A stretch of 64,000 bases of DNA from Hexactinellida sp. DTS-2022 (Eukaryota; Porifera; Hexactinellida): contig JAPNXP010000002.1 of assembly GCA_028753945.1 (NCBI GenBank), forward strand, positions 12,152,001-12,216,000. The letters are read 5' to 3'. The translations under genes were made by a program, and so were the position numbers. The notes below the pieces were generated by a model. It had not been told where the DNA came from, made no database searches, and worked only from the letters and a program-made list of their open reading frames with translations. This document shows positions 1-10,623 of this stretch, one piece after another. Within the stretch, counting starts at the first letter, position 1. Each line of letters starts with the position of its first letter.

Positions 1-258
1 AATTTACCTACACACTAGTCGTCAGTCTTTCGCATCGTAAATCGTAGATAACAGCTTGTCTTTCGCCACTGGGGATATGCCGTTGCAGGTCACGTTTCCA
101 TTATCTGGGCTCGCCATGATTGGGATTACGTTGCCTGAATACCCTCGAGCAGACGTCCCCACAAATTTCGATGTACCTTGCCTTTTACGCTTTCGTAAGA
201 GTTTTGTGAGCTGTTATTCAATCGTTTGGACATCATCTAAGATAGTTCCATAAGTCTT

Positions 259-884
259 TTAATCCGTGATCAGCATTGATACGACAGGTTGATAGTGATC
301 GAAGTAGTTTTGGATATAAAGGATGGCTGTAGGGTTATCTGTGGCCTGTGTAAACTCCAACGCACCTCGCGAATTACTGAGTCTTGTAGACATCTGCAAT
401 GTAGACATCTGCATCAAGAATAGCAGAAGCAGCATAAATTTCCACATCTGCTCCCCAAATGGATTCACGATTAATAAGTCTTTGTTTGCTAAGGTATTCA
501 CACGGTATCGTTCGTTTGGTTTTAAAATACCATCCTAGTTTATTTGTTCCTTCACTGGCGATAAAGCGAGAGATGATGGAGCGAAGATTTAGGTGGCTGG
601 TTTCACTCCACTAATTATTTGGATATGCATCGAAATAGACAATTACCATCTCCTTCCATATGTCCCGCTTAGCTAGGTTCAAAATCGAAAAGTAACTTCC
701 CAACGGTATTAAATGGTTGTCAACAAACTGATTCAAATGATTATCCCAACATATCACATTTATTACGCTGCCAATTTTCATCTATCACTGTGATCCTTGG
801 GTCCATCATTGTGTCGTATGGATTACGGAGCAGAACTGCGTCGTGAAATGATTCCCATAGCATTGTGTTTAGATAATGCATTCC
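259..884 (-). pseudogene. OTU-family cysteine peptidase domain (decayed, transposon-borne)
   Basis: An AG acceptor at 886-885 opens a minus-strand exon of about 50 codons ending in a stop near 750. Beyond it, in shifted frames, is the signature of OTU peptidases: EGDGNCLFRCIS (catalytic Cys codon at 641-639), then ISRFIASEG, then IPCEYLSKQ...SIWGADVEIYAAS, and finally YIQNYFDHYQPVVS, which carries the expected catalytic His. OTU enzymes cleave ubiquitin chains or polyproteins. At least three frame breaks and several stops separate these blocks, so no active enzyme is made. OTU domains are known passengers of Ginger1 and of some retroelements, and the position downstream of the integrase supports that. 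Confidence 0.6.
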
Positions 885-1020
885 CTAAAATATCAATTTG
901 TTTACAATTTAATTAATATAATAGTAATTTATTGTCATAACCTGCTTTGGTATACTAAACAAACATACTAATTTTAATTGAATGGGTGGTATGAGTGTAT
1001 TGTTAGATTATTTAACTTAC

Positions 1021-1653
1021 CACAAAATACAGTACTTTATGTGTGTATCTAGCACGTTGGGTATCTGTATAGCTGGGGTAGAGATCTGTTGTCCATCCGA
1101 GTATTATCTCAGTATTATCATAATATCTCTTTCTACAATAAATGGGTAAAATGATAATTTGTAGTTATCTTATGAATCATTGTTAACTTACACCTTCCTC
1201 TTTTTTCCACCATCCAAATACTCGAATAGCATCGTGTTGGGAGTGTAGCTGTGCGCTTTGTATAACAAGTGGTCCAGCTCTTCATGTAGAGGAGTCTTAA
1301 AGGTCTGCCCACGTATATTCTGCTTTAGGATTTCCTACAAATTACAACATTGTAAGAAAATTTATGGAATGTTACAAATATTCTGGATTGACGTCAATTG
1401 AAGGTGTAAAGCGAAAGGAATATTTTACTATTAACACTATTTTATCCTTTTAATAACAACTCAATCACAATGAATTTACCTGTGAGGTGTTGATTCCTAT
1501 GCTAGTATCGAGGCTTACTTTTTTCTTAATATTCTTGGGACTAGAGGATCTTTCGAAGTAGGGTATTGTGGTATGGATTGGAATTTTTTTGTCCTTCTTC
1601 GTTCCTAAGTAAGTTTTAGAAATTGTAACATGGCTTTCTGTTACTTTCGACAT
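1021..1653 (-). pseudogene. Three accessory exons of the Ginger-like gene
   Basis: Three minus-strand exons can be joined by canonical splice sites and stay in frame: 1653-1480 (58 codons, begins ATG, donor GTAAAT), 1334-1192 (47 codons plus 2 nt, donor GTAAGT, contains the basic cluster GGKKRK that could be a nuclear localisation signal), and 1132-1021 (completes the split codon, 37 codons, donor GTAAGT). Lys, Arg and Tyr are frequent. No domain is recognised. They sit between the integrase exons and the OTU exon and are on the same strand, so I assign them to the same transposon gene, but a separate gene starting at 1653 is possible. Confidence 0.45.
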
Positions 1654-1729
1654 CGTGTAAGGCCCGAGATATTTCGTTTGTTTCTTTGTTTTTGGGCATG
1701 TGTTTTTGTTTGGGCATGTTGGTATAGAT

Positions 1730-2034
1730 CAGGAGTTCTTAACCTGGGGGAAATTTAAGGGGGAAATCAATTTAGACAAAATTAATAATAATAATGAAAC
1801 TTAATAAAATAAAATATTATAGACTATATATTTTATCTACATAGGTCATTTCAAAAGTACTGATCACCAATCATATTGAAGTTATGCTCTATGGTTTGCT
1901 AAATATGTAACCAGCAGACATCCAAAAGTTTGTTTGTTCATGGCTACTTTTTTCCTTATACAAATGAAGGGGGAAATAGGGTAGAGTGAACAGGCCAAAA
2001 GGGGAAATTACATAAAAAAGGTTAAGAACCCCTG
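1730..2034. mobile_element. hAT-type MITE with 8-bp duplication GTATAGAT
   Basis: A 305-bp element with inverted ends CAGGAGTTCTTAACCT and CAGGGGTTCTTAACCT (as reverse complement) is flanked at 1722-1729 and 2035-2042 by GTATAGAT. The 8-bp duplication and CAG...CTG ends are typical of hAT transposons. It carries no transposase and lies between exons of the Ginger-like gene, so it is younger than that gene. Confidence 0.9.
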
Positions 2035-2258
2035 GTATAGATGATCTTATCATCCTTCGATAGAGGGGCACTAATTACATAGAGAATAAATATGAAAATA
2101 ATTATAATCGAAATAATGAATCGAACATAGGTAACAAGATAGACTGTGTGTTATATATGAATTAAATATCGTCATCAGTTCAACTAACCGACTAGTGTTA
2201 ACTTTCTTATCATATTGTATCTTCTGCTTGAGTTGTTAAAAATTGGTGCAGTCCATAG

Positions 2259-3122
2259 CTATTGCTGTGTAGAAGTTCGAGATTCATCGATGTTGCTAAC
2301 TGCTTCGAGGGGATTATCAGGTTGTGGGAAAAAAATGTCCTTTATACCTTCGATGTCATCTAGTGGATATGTGAGTTCAGAGAAAATCAATTCTTCCAAA
2401 TCAAAGTCTTCCTCATCGTTAGTATGCAGGTCGTTAATGGTAGACAAGAGATCTTGATGCCGGTCTCTTCCCCACATAACCTTGAATGGAGTTTGTCCGA
2501 GGGATCTCTTCTTGCAGGAGTTCATTGCAAGCACAGCCTGTTTCAGCAGTTTGGACCAATTATTCCCTATCTTACTCTCCATTATAATCAGTTTTCTATA
2601 TGGATAATTCGTGAATGGATATTAAATTTTATATTCAAAATGCTATCTTTTTCAGAATATTGTTGTGCGCTTCGACTAAGCCTTTAGACATCGGGTGGTA
2701 AGCACGAGGCTACGATTGTCTACACCCAATTTCTGGTTGAATTCCTTAAATATCTGTTAAATACAATAAATAAATACAAATAACAATACATATTATAATG
2801 TTAGTGTCTAAAGTTAGATTACACTATGTCGGAAGAATCTAACAAACAGTATCACATTATACTACTCACAATGCTTATGAACTCTTTGCCCTGGTCGTGC
2901 TGGATAATATCAGGTAATCCCATATCGATATAGATGTCCTTCAGATTCTGAATAACTTCTTGTGAAGTCTTGGTCTTGAGAGAGTACTAGAATGTGTTTA
3001 TAGCCGTCTTCACTCTCATGGAGGTCGCATATAAGGTCCATCCCTATATGTCTCCACGTTTTAGACGGAGTTGGTTTTGGTTGGAGTTTCTTTTGCGGTT
3101 GAGGTGGCAAGGCCGCTGTCAT
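2259..3122 (-). pseudogene. Ginger-like DDE integrase core and C-terminal region
   Basis: The first exon, 3122-2870, opens with a Pro/Lys/Gln-rich linker, then WRHIGMDLI (first catalytic Asp), then after a frame change near 2975 reaches IIQHDQGKEF (second Asp). A GTGAGT donor at 2869 and an AG acceptor at 2754 define a 116-bp intron. The next exon reads to YHPMSKGLVEAHNN, which supplies the catalytic Glu, with one more frame change near 2710. From 2582 the segment NWSKLLKQAVLAMN...SLGQTPF matches the integrase region that follows the DDE core, then turns acidic. The D, D, E triad is complete, but two frame breaks make the gene non-functional. It would have cut and joined transposon ends in the nucleus. 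Confidence 0.65.
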
Positions 3123-3466
3123 CTGACATACTATATGGCAAGTCTTTACCTTTATAATATAATAAAGCCATTACTATTGTATGATTTAATATGTACTACT
3201 ATGTAACAAAGCTAAGTGAATAGTTTCTAATCATTATGAATTTGGGATTATTTTCCACTGAGATATAGCCACATATCATTATGTTCCACTTGTCCCACAA
3301 GTAGCACGTGACATAGACACAGATGCCACTTTATGGATAATTATTGGATAAACATGAATTTAAATCTTAATGTTATGATATTTATAATTATATTACAAGA
3401 TAAAGTCATTTGAGAGTAGTTTAATTCAGCAGGCTTTATGACGCAAACGAGAAGTATATTGTAATA

Positions 3467-4035
3467 CAGTGGAACCCCGCGTATCGGGGCACTCCCTCGT
3501 ATCGGGGCACTCCCTCGTATCGGGGCACTCCCTCGTATCGGGGCACTCCCTCGTATCGGAGCACCTCCGCCCAAGCGCTCAGCGCCCCGGTACGAGGGAG
3601 TGCCCCAATATGCGGGGTTCTAAGAGAACTCCAATATGTTTGGTTAAAACAATTAAGTTAGCACATACACAACAAATCATACACATATACTCAAAACCTA
3701 TTGTTCAGGCTGATATTTAAGCAGTACTACACATTACAATTTCATATTATACTTTACCTACATACACTAGGAGTCACAAATCTATGATATTCACGATTTT
3801 TTTTTGAAAAACTTCTCCGATTACCTCAGCACGTGTCTCTAGCGTGAGTTGGTGACGCTTAGCGGCCATTACAAAGAATAATAAGCTGCTCAAAAGTAAA
3901 AAGCATGTTACTCAAGAGAAATAATCTTCGATGGAGTGCCCCGATAAGTGAATGGCGCCCCGATACGCGGGGTTATTTTTAATGGGGAAAAAAGCAAATT
4001 CCCAACCGACTGCCCCGATACGCGGGGTTCAACTG
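3467..4035. mobile_element. pogo/Tigger-like MITE with TA duplication
   Basis: Ends CAGTGGAACCCCGCGTATCG and, in reverse complement, CAGTTGAACCCCGCGTATCG lie between TA dinucleotides at 3465-3466 and 4036-4037. It is 569 bp, non-coding, and GC-rich at its ends, unlike the surrounding AT-rich DNA. The subterminal motif is amplified (next entry). The peptide repeats that can be read through it are translation of the tandem motif, not a gene. Confidence 0.85.
3481..3570. repeat. 18-bp tandem repeat, about 4.5 units
   Basis: The unit GTATCGGGGCACTCCCTC repeats head to tail from 3481; the fifth unit is degenerate. It is a direct amplification of the pogo-like MITE terminus, and single inverted units recur at about 3595-3615 and at the right end. 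Confidence 0.9.
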
Positions 4036-4099
4036 TATCAGGAATAAAAATTCAGTTGTTCAAGTAGTTTTGGTGGATTAGTATACATTTAGATAGAAT

Positions 4100-5177
4100 G
4101 CATCATAACATTTAATTATCCGGTATACTTTCCTAGGTAGCACGTGATTCGGTCATGGCCGGATCACTTGCCATTTCCAGTGACATTATTATAAAGGCTG
4201 GTCCATCTTTGGCGGGACCACTTCTGTATTTTGTTCATACTTCATAAAAATTTCCTACCTATCTCGTTTCATTTGAACATTATTATTTTTATTATTCAAT
4301 TGGGCTATTATAATTTTGCATCATTTTTTAAACTCACATATTAATTAACGTCTTGGGAAACGCCTGCCCATGTGTATCTTTGCTGAACTGAATGTAGGGT
4401 CGTATTTATTCCGGGATGACCGACTTCGTCATGGAACTTCTCATAGATTCTGTCCAACTCAGACTGCAATGGAACTGCCAAATATGTAAAGGGAGAATTC
4501 AATTAAACAATGGGATATATAAAAATGGTCTAGGGGGTTAAGGAAGTCAATATTACCTTGAAAAGTCTGTTGGTATCTCCAATAAAATGGGAAGACAATC
4601 TTCTTTTGTAATTCCATTTTGTCTGACGTGAGATGCCTCAGGATATTTTTCTTCGCGAATAAAGTGAATGATTTCGTCATATTCATTTGGATTCATTTCA
4701 AAATAAGAAAGGATTGATTGTTTATTTGTTGTAAATGAATAAGACAATTAATGCATATATTTAGTTTCTTATTAGTTAATTAATTTGATAATAATACAGG
4801 ATTTATCTATATTATGATCTTCAAATTCATAGTATTCTTAAATTCATAATAAAAAGCAAAAATAAGCCTGAATATTACTTTTGGATTTGTAAATTCCCCA
4901 TTTATAGAGGTAATTTTTTATGGGGATAATAAATACTTTAATATTCAGGCCCCACATTCCCCCCTTCCTCACTAGTAGAAGTTCATTTCTATGCAAATGA
5001 ACGAATATGGAGAAATATTTTCCTCCTTATAGAGATTCCACGTTTATAGAGACCCACTTATAGAAGTTGCACTGTACTTAAATGCGAACTTCACTTCTTA
5101 GTGAATATTGCTATTGTTGTTTGAAGATTCATTATGCACAATAATTATAAACAAAAGAATATCGATGTATAGCGTTC
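4100..5177. other. AT-rich spacer around the Ginger-like 5' end
   Basis: Apart from the minus-strand fragments at 4341-4747 I see no gene here. Polypurine/polypyrimidine stretches and short repeats only. Confidence 0.4.
4341..4747 (-). pseudogene. Ginger-like N-terminal exon and HHCC integrase zinc-binding region
   Basis: The first segment starts at an ATG at 4747 and runs to a GTAATA donor-like site near 4553; its product is rich in acidic and aromatic residues and has no motif I know. The second segment, about 4480-4349, reads through GHPGINTT and RYTW, the pattern of the HHCC zinc-binding domain that precedes retrovirus-type integrase cores (two spaced His, then usually two Cys). The Cys pair would lie downstream, in sequence now interrupted by a 0.9-kb repeat at about 3220-4100. 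The splice phase between the two segments does not join cleanly, so the exon border near 4485 is uncertain. Confidence 0.45.
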
Positions 5178-5480
5178 TTGGACTCTTGGTGTTCTTGTAT
5201 CCTAACATTTCAATTTATGTTTGCGCTGGGCTTTGAAGATCAGAAATTTGTGGAAAATTTAAGAGATCTAGAACGGGGCTTCAATTTGGTATTAGGATAT
5301 ATTATCCCTATTTATTTGTACTATATTGGAAGAAAAAAAGAAGCGAAATTTCTTCCATGTAGGCAGAAAATACAAGTATGGAATAACTATAGGATTGTAC
5401 CATTATACAGACTCGAACATGGACTGCTGCTTGCTTTCAAACATGATGACCCTCAAATGGCCTTTCCTATTCTTTTATGA
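5178..5480 (+). other. Unassigned 100-codon open frame
   Basis: A single open frame that encodes a hydrophobic N-terminal half, a central basic stretch (GRKKEAKFLPCR) and ends ...DDPQMAFPILL. No family is recognised. The flanks lack clear splice sites or a poly(A) signal. In AT-rich DNA a frame of this length is mildly unusual, so it may be a relic of a transposon or duplicated exon, but chance is the simpler explanation. Confidence 0.15.
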
Positions 5481-5929
5481 TTATTGAGAGTATTTCGATT
5501 CTCAAATCTTTACGGATAGTTCTTATTTTCGTTTTATTTACTATAATGGGAGTCCATTTTCCCCACCGAAAGAATAATATAGATATATGTTGTTCTCAGT
5601 CACAATAGAAGTAGAGAATATAAAAAACCTTTATGAAACAGTTGAATTAATATGTATCAAGTATAACAGATGTTTACATAATTCATTATGGGTATAACGG
5701 CTAATAGTATTTGAACAGCAATTATTTGGATTTATACATTCAAGCTTCTAGCAGCATAATAACATTGGTACGTGCATCAACACGGCTATTTACATAAAAC
5801 GATATGTAAAGTATAATAAAATTGCAATTCTTTTGAATTTATATTCATATAGAGGTGTTAAACTCATTTACTATATAATTAGCTAACTAAATATATAATT
5901 TCTGATCATCAAGATGTAATGAGAATATA
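5481..5929. other. Non-coding spacer
   Basis: AT-rich with no gene, RNA or clear repeat structure that I can support. Confidence 0.4.
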
Positions 5930-6240
5930 GAAGTTCTGATTGCAGATTTGAATTCACATGGTCGAATTACTCTAGGTGCATAATTTCAAATCTTTACGAT
6001 TATTTTCTATTGAAATACAGCCACATTCCCATTTGTGGCACGTGGCAGATACACTTAGGCCACTTCATGGATATTGACTAAAATTTCTTGAAATCACAAT
6101 ATTTTTTTATTTATAACTATGGGAAGATATTTATAGTAATTTCAGAGTAGTTTAAACAGCCGTTAATAATTTACTAGACGACTATTGTGTCTGCATTAAA
6201 ATTCTAATTGTTCAAATACTTTTGGCTGGTTTGTGTATAT
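5930..6240. repeat. Repeat family E copy 2 (uninterrupted)
   Basis: Matches 63005-63315 and 63602-63640 almost throughout and 3235-3465 more loosely; this is the copy that shows the family without nested inserts. It ends near CTTTTGGCTGG at about 6225. Confidence 0.55.
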
Positions 6241-6249
6241 TTTAACTAA

Positions 6250-6990
6250 TTTATATTTAATTATTACTATCATCAAGGATGAAATCGCTTCAAACAAATT
6301 CTGATTTAACCGAATAGCTTTCAATTAAATAGTAGCTCAACCAAATATATTTGGTTGAAATACTAAATACTGATATTCGATAACCAACCGAATATCAACT
6401 ATTTGGCAAATAGTATTTGGTCTAACCGAATAGTTAACTATTCTGTTGCAACTTTGGTATCGATAAATATCACCCATAATATAGGATCGAATTTGATTCT
6501 CATTTTATTCTTATTTGTACTAACAGCAGTGTGATCGCGAATACTACAAATTTGGACTTACACTACACATAGCACGATATGTAGAAATAGGATAAATCAT
6601 AACCTTCGATTGCTTTTTAATGTTGTTATATTTGAATTCAGCCCTCTCACAAACCTCGGAAGGCATTTATAATTCCTACAATAACATTTTCATTGGCTCC
6701 CACGTCTTCAAATTAGATCATAATTGACATCCAAAAATAGTATCTTTAAATTTATATTTAGCCATGAGGTAATTTTGAACTATTTGGATTCTTTACGTCA
6801 ATGTGCTATATATATAGTTTCAATCGAAAGCTCTTTTGTTGTTGAATAATAAATTGTATCAATCGTTACACCTATAATCAATTGGAATTTTCAATGGAAA
6901 ACTGGCTCCTATTTTTTCGATGTTAATGCAACATGTCTGGCTGTATTTAACTTAGGCTATGGTCCATCTGAAATTAATTCAGAAATATAC
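6250..6990. other. Non-coding spacer with a short repeat-rich patch
   Basis: Between 6295 and 6450 the motif ACCGAATA and its reverse complement recur six or more times, probably a degenerate small MITE. The remainder shows no gene. Confidence 0.35.
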
Positions 6991-7019
6991 TATTAACCGT
7001 GACCTACGTTATAATAAGG

Positions 7020-7195
7020 GGGAAGCTGCATTTGTCCGAATTATTGAGTTGTCGTTTGTCCGAATTTTCCAGTTGTCGTTTGTCCGAATGGATTTTTGTA
7101 AGTTCTGCATTTGTCCGAATTGAATTTTGTAAGTTCTGCATTTGTCCGAATGGATTTTTGTAAGTTCTGCATTTGTCCGAATTGACCATTATTGA
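7020..7195. repeat. Left terminal tandem array of the MULE
   Basis: About six spaced copies of TTTGTCCGAA, the last four in a regular unit of about 30 bp that includes GTAAGTTCTGCA. The array is inverted relative to that at 9080-9262. Confidence 0.85.
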
Positions 7196-7369
7196 ATATT
7201 CATTGATCAAAAGTGTTGTTCCAATAATTAACAATGGCTGAAATAAAAACAAATAGTGTTATCGAACAACCAACAACCATATTGTTGATTTTGTGGGTGA
7301 AACACTATTTGAATCATAAATGCATAAATAGTCAATTCCAAAGATAACAACACATCTATTTTCAACATT

Positions 7370-8510
7370 TATTTATCATGGAGTTCACAACAGCTGAATA
7401 CAAACGTTGTGTAGGCAACGTTTTTACTACTACCGATGGTTTAAATATTTCCAATCTAAGATCACGGAAAGTTATGTTTACCTGAAATGTGCCATCTTTA
7501 GGAGTGGCTGTAAAGGCACAAGCAATTGAATTGCACAAGAAATTTGATAACACCTATGCATCTACACAACCACGAAGTATCTGAATACAAAACCGAGGTC
7601 CACCAGTTGAAAACCAAATGCAAGACGGTTGCTAAGCAGGTGCAAACATCAAGCCTCGGGAACGTTTTTGATGATATAACTAGAAACAATCCTTGTGCCC
7701 GTGATATTTCGTTTGCAGAGTGCGAATCAGCTATGTATCGCGCAAGAAAAACTACTTAACCAAAAATTCCTCGAACAGCTACTGAATTTCTAGAGATGTT
7801 AGGGACTACGCCTCTTGGAATACATTTTCAATATTCTGTCACGAGTGAAAACCAAACTGCCATGGTCTTCTTTTCCAATGAAATAAGGGAAACAATTGCT
7901 GAAGCCATCAACATACAATTTAATGGAACTTTTGATACGGTTCCGATTCAGTTCTATCAGTTATGGACTATATTCGTAGCTGTTGGAAGGCACACTATTC
8001 CTGCAATACATTGCTTAATGACAGCGAAGACACAATATCTATATAGGGCAGTTTAGAAAGTCTCATCTCATACATACCTGGCTTAAAACCAGTAGCTTCA
8101 ATGTCAGATTGGGAGCGAGCTTCTAGAAATGCATTTAAAGATGTCTTTCCACAAATTCGCATCTACGGGTGTCTTTTCCACTATACCCAATGCATTTGGG
8201 AAAAAGTTCAAAAACTTTGTCTAACACACGGTTTCAAAAGTAACCCAGAAATTTCCAAGTTCACCCGTCTGTTGATGGCTCTTCCATTTTTACCTGCCTC
8301 TCTGATCTCTCCCACATTCAATTTGATTGTAACGCCAAGTTTAGATGGAAGTGAAGCATTAATGGTGGGAAAGCTGAAGAAATATATCAAAAAATACTGA
8401 CTCACTCACATATCTCCAGAAGAACTTTCTATCTTTGAATTAAGCATCTCTACAAATAATGGAGCCGAAAGCTTCCAACCAAACTCAAAGCTAGAATTCG
8501 GACTTCTCAT
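7370..8510 (+). pseudogene. FLYWCH-MULE transposase (decayed)
   Basis: Fragments in changing frames give, in order, a FLYWCH-like zinc finger tail (YKRCVGNV... then HLHNHEV), a MULE transposase core with NGTFDTVPIQFYQLW, then SDWERA...IYGCLFHYTQ, then NNGAESF. In active MULEs the first block is usually DGTF, so the first catalytic Asp appears changed to Asn (codon AAT near 7922); the second Asp (SDWE) and the Glu (GAESF) remain. Stops near 7758, 8054 and 8398 break the frame. It would have acted in the nucleus to excise the element between its terminal arrays. Confidence 0.75.
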
Positions 8511-8528
8511 CCTAGAATATGGTAATTT

Positions 8529-8966
8529 TTGTCACAACTAAACGATATCATTATAGATACAGACAATGACATTGGTAGAATACGGCAAGGAAGGGAGATT
8601 AGTCGTGCAAGGAAGCCTAATTATGTCCATATCGATGAGGAGAGGATTACATTCAAAGAAAGATTTAGGAATGGAGAGTATACACCATGGCAATTTTTAC
8701 AGGCCATGAGCAACACAATTGGTTGCAAGAGATTTAAGAAAATTGCTCTGAGTGACTCAGAAGATAATGAAGATGAACTGGAAGAGGATGTTATCAACAT
8801 GGGTAATTGCACCGTATGCCTTGGTCCACGGATATCAACATGGCTTTTGATTCCCTGCAGGCATGCAACATTTTGTATTGATTGCAGCCAACTAGTAGAT
8901 CTGGGACAGTCCTGCCCTATATGTCGCAGTAACATAGATCAAAGGTTACAGATCTATATTAATTAA
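8529..8966 (+). pseudogene. MULE C-terminal region with C3HC4 RING finger
   Basis: A 145-codon intact stretch that continues the MULE transposase (DTDNDIGRIRQG, then GEYTPWQFLQA, segments typical of MULE C-termini), followed by an acidic linker (residues 75-88) and a canonical RING-HC: C94-x2-C97, C110-x-H112, C116-x2-C119, C129-x2-C132. All eight zinc ligands are present. RING fingers usually recruit ubiquitin-conjugating enzymes. The stop lies just before the right terminal array, so the RING is the true end of the transposon protein. The frame upstream is broken at about 8520, so as a whole the gene is dead, although this exon-like block is intact. Confidence 0.75.
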
Positions 8967-9079
8967 TTCTTATTCAATTTACGTACGTATATTTATTACT
9001 GTCATGAAAAATCAGCATTAAACATTAAAACATAGCAAATAAGATTAGAAAAATATATAAATTGCCAAAATTAAAAAAA

Positions 9080-9262
9080 ATTCAATTCGGACAAATGCAG
9101 AACTTACAAAAATCCAGTCGGACAAATGCAGAACTTACAAAAGTCCATTCGGACAAATGCAGAACTTGCAAAAGTCCATTCGGACAAATGCAGAACTTAC
9201 AAAAATCCATTCGGACAAATGCAGAACTTACAGAAATTAGTAAGAAATTCGGACAAATGCAT
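9080..9262. repeat. Right terminal tandem array of the MULE
   Basis: Five copies of a roughly 31-bp unit with TTCGGACAAATGCAGAAC, inverted relative to 7020-7195. Reading through it in any frame gives periodic peptides that are not a gene. Confidence 0.85.
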
Positions 9263-10143
9263 GCGCCCCATAATAAGGCCTATTCAGTTTTATCAAAATG
9301 TCGACTATGGATACTGTCGAAGGCCATTGTAAAATTGAGGACACTTCTGTATCTCAATTATTAGTAATGGTAGACCTGAATATGTTTTGTAACTATATGG
9401 GAACATCCGAATATGATATATAGAACCTTTCAGAATTTAAATATGTCATCATTTGATGACGTAATCGTCAATTTTCGTTCGAATTATCATGTTTTTAAAG
9501 CCCTGTTTTAACACAGTTAAACGCGTTATATATGTTCAACATTGGTACATGATGATACCCAGACCTAGTTAAATAAAATATATCAAAATTATAATAGGAA
9601 TGTTGACACATTCCTCGGTTGTCAGGCAAATGTATAATTTCCAAAATGAGCCATAACACCAAAACTATAATTGTTGTGTAAACTAGACTACGCCTCATTT
9701 ATCCACAATAGGTGACTTCCTATTCATCAATAGTACATTTTGTATGCCTTACTTTGATACTTTTTGAGTTTATCAGATAATTAACTCGTATTCCGTAAAT
9801 GTACTGAGCTCATAAACTCAAAAAGTATCAAAGTAAGGCATACAAAATGTACTATTGATGAATAGGAAGTCACCTATTGTGGATAAATGAGGCGTAGTCT
9901 AGTTTACACAACAATTATAGTTTTGGTGGTATGGCTCATTTTGGGAATTATACATTTGCCTGACAACCGAGGAATGTGTCAACATTCCTATTATAATTTT
10001 GATATATTTTATTTAACTAGGTCTGGGTATCATCATGTACCAATGTTGAACATATATAACGCGTTTAACTGTGTTAAAACAGGGCTTTAAAAACATGATA
10101 ATTCGAACGAAAATTGACGATTACGTCATCAAATGATGACATA

Positions 10144-10623
10144 CAGTAGCCGGACAAAAGTATTCGACCACCCAACATTTTCCCATTGAAAATAGTACTA
10201 TAGTAGGCCTAATAATATTGTTCAATGTATTAAAACTTTATGACATATTGTAATTTTGAATTCAAATTCGTTTTCTACGCAATCGAATTACCCATTGTAG
10301 ATGCTTCCAATTGATTACATATTAATTCGGTTGAAAATTATCATCTAATGGCAACATGTGCCACCACTTCCCATCTCTCCAATATTGGCAATTTTGGAAA
10401 AGTGGTTCATAGTGGCATAGGAAGATAATTTTTAACCAAATCAAAAAGGTATTGAATTGAAAGCTCCTAAAATAGTTAATTCGAATGTGCAGGATATGAA
10501 TATGTAATCGAAGTAGCAATATCTCATGTAATTTTAAAACACCATCTTCGATTGTTAACCCCACTATAGTACTATTTTCAATGGGAAAATGTTGGGTGTT
10601 AGAATACTTTTGTCCGGGTAGTG
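10144..10623. mobile_element. Tc1/mariner-type MITE with TA duplication
   Basis: 480 bp with inverted repeats of about 60 bp starting CAGTAGCCGGACAAAAGTAT, flanked by TA at 10142-10143 and 10624-10625. Removing it restores the match between the right and left arms of the 6998-10800 palindrome exactly, so it inserted after the palindrome formed. Confidence 0.9.

Larger units (their letters stand above)
3220..4100. repeat. Repeat family E copy 1, split by a pogo-like MITE
   Basis: Sequence around 3235-3465 and 4036-4095 recurs at 5930-6240 and 63000-63640. Shared landmarks are a run about plant-like G-box core CACGTG followed by CAGATAC...GCCAC, and a right end reading CAATTGTTCAAATACTTTTGGCTGG. 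The right end resembles a Tc1-type terminus, so E is probably a mariner-class MITE. Exact ends were not resolved. The copy interrupts the Ginger-like gene. Confidence 0.5.
60..4747 (-). mobile_element. Decayed multi-exon Ginger1-like DNA transposon (integrase + OTU domain)
   Basis: Read on the minus strand from about 4747 down to about 60 there is a row of coding fragments. In order they are an N-terminal exon, an HHCC zinc-binding integrase region, a DDE integrase core with all three acidic residues, an integrase C-terminal part, three short exons, and an OTU cysteine-peptidase domain. GT and AG splice borders can be placed between most of them. Ginger1 transposons are known to carry a retrovirus-like integrase without reverse transcriptase and often extra peptidase domains, which fits. 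No RT, gag or LTR is visible. I could not find the terminal inverted repeats. Frameshifts, stops and three younger insertions (1730-2034, about 3220-4100 and 3467-4035) show it is dead. A KRBA2/GIN1-type domesticated gene is a less likely reading because of the decay. Confidence 0.6.
7020..9269 (+). mobile_element. Mutator-like element (MULE) with tandem-repeat termini
   Basis: A 2250-bp element flanked by the exact 9-bp duplication ATAATAAGG (7011-7019 and 9270-9278). Ends are GGGAAGCTGCATTTGTCC and, reverse complement, GGGGCGCATGCATTTGTCC. Both termini are arrays of a roughly 31-bp unit containing TTTGTCCGAA, in opposite orientation. MULEs normally make 9-11-bp duplications, which fits. It landed in the left arm of the 6998-10800 palindrome. 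Confidence 0.88.

Noticed and set aside
3341..3720. Periodic peptides (repeated GSAPIR-like) that look like a repeat protein
   Set aside because: They are translations of the 18-bp tandem motif in a pogo-like MITE terminus.
9495..10090. Two nearly identical 67-codon open frames on opposite strands
   Set aside because: They are the same frame read from the two arms of the 6998-10800 palindrome; no start context, homology or codon signal supports a protein.
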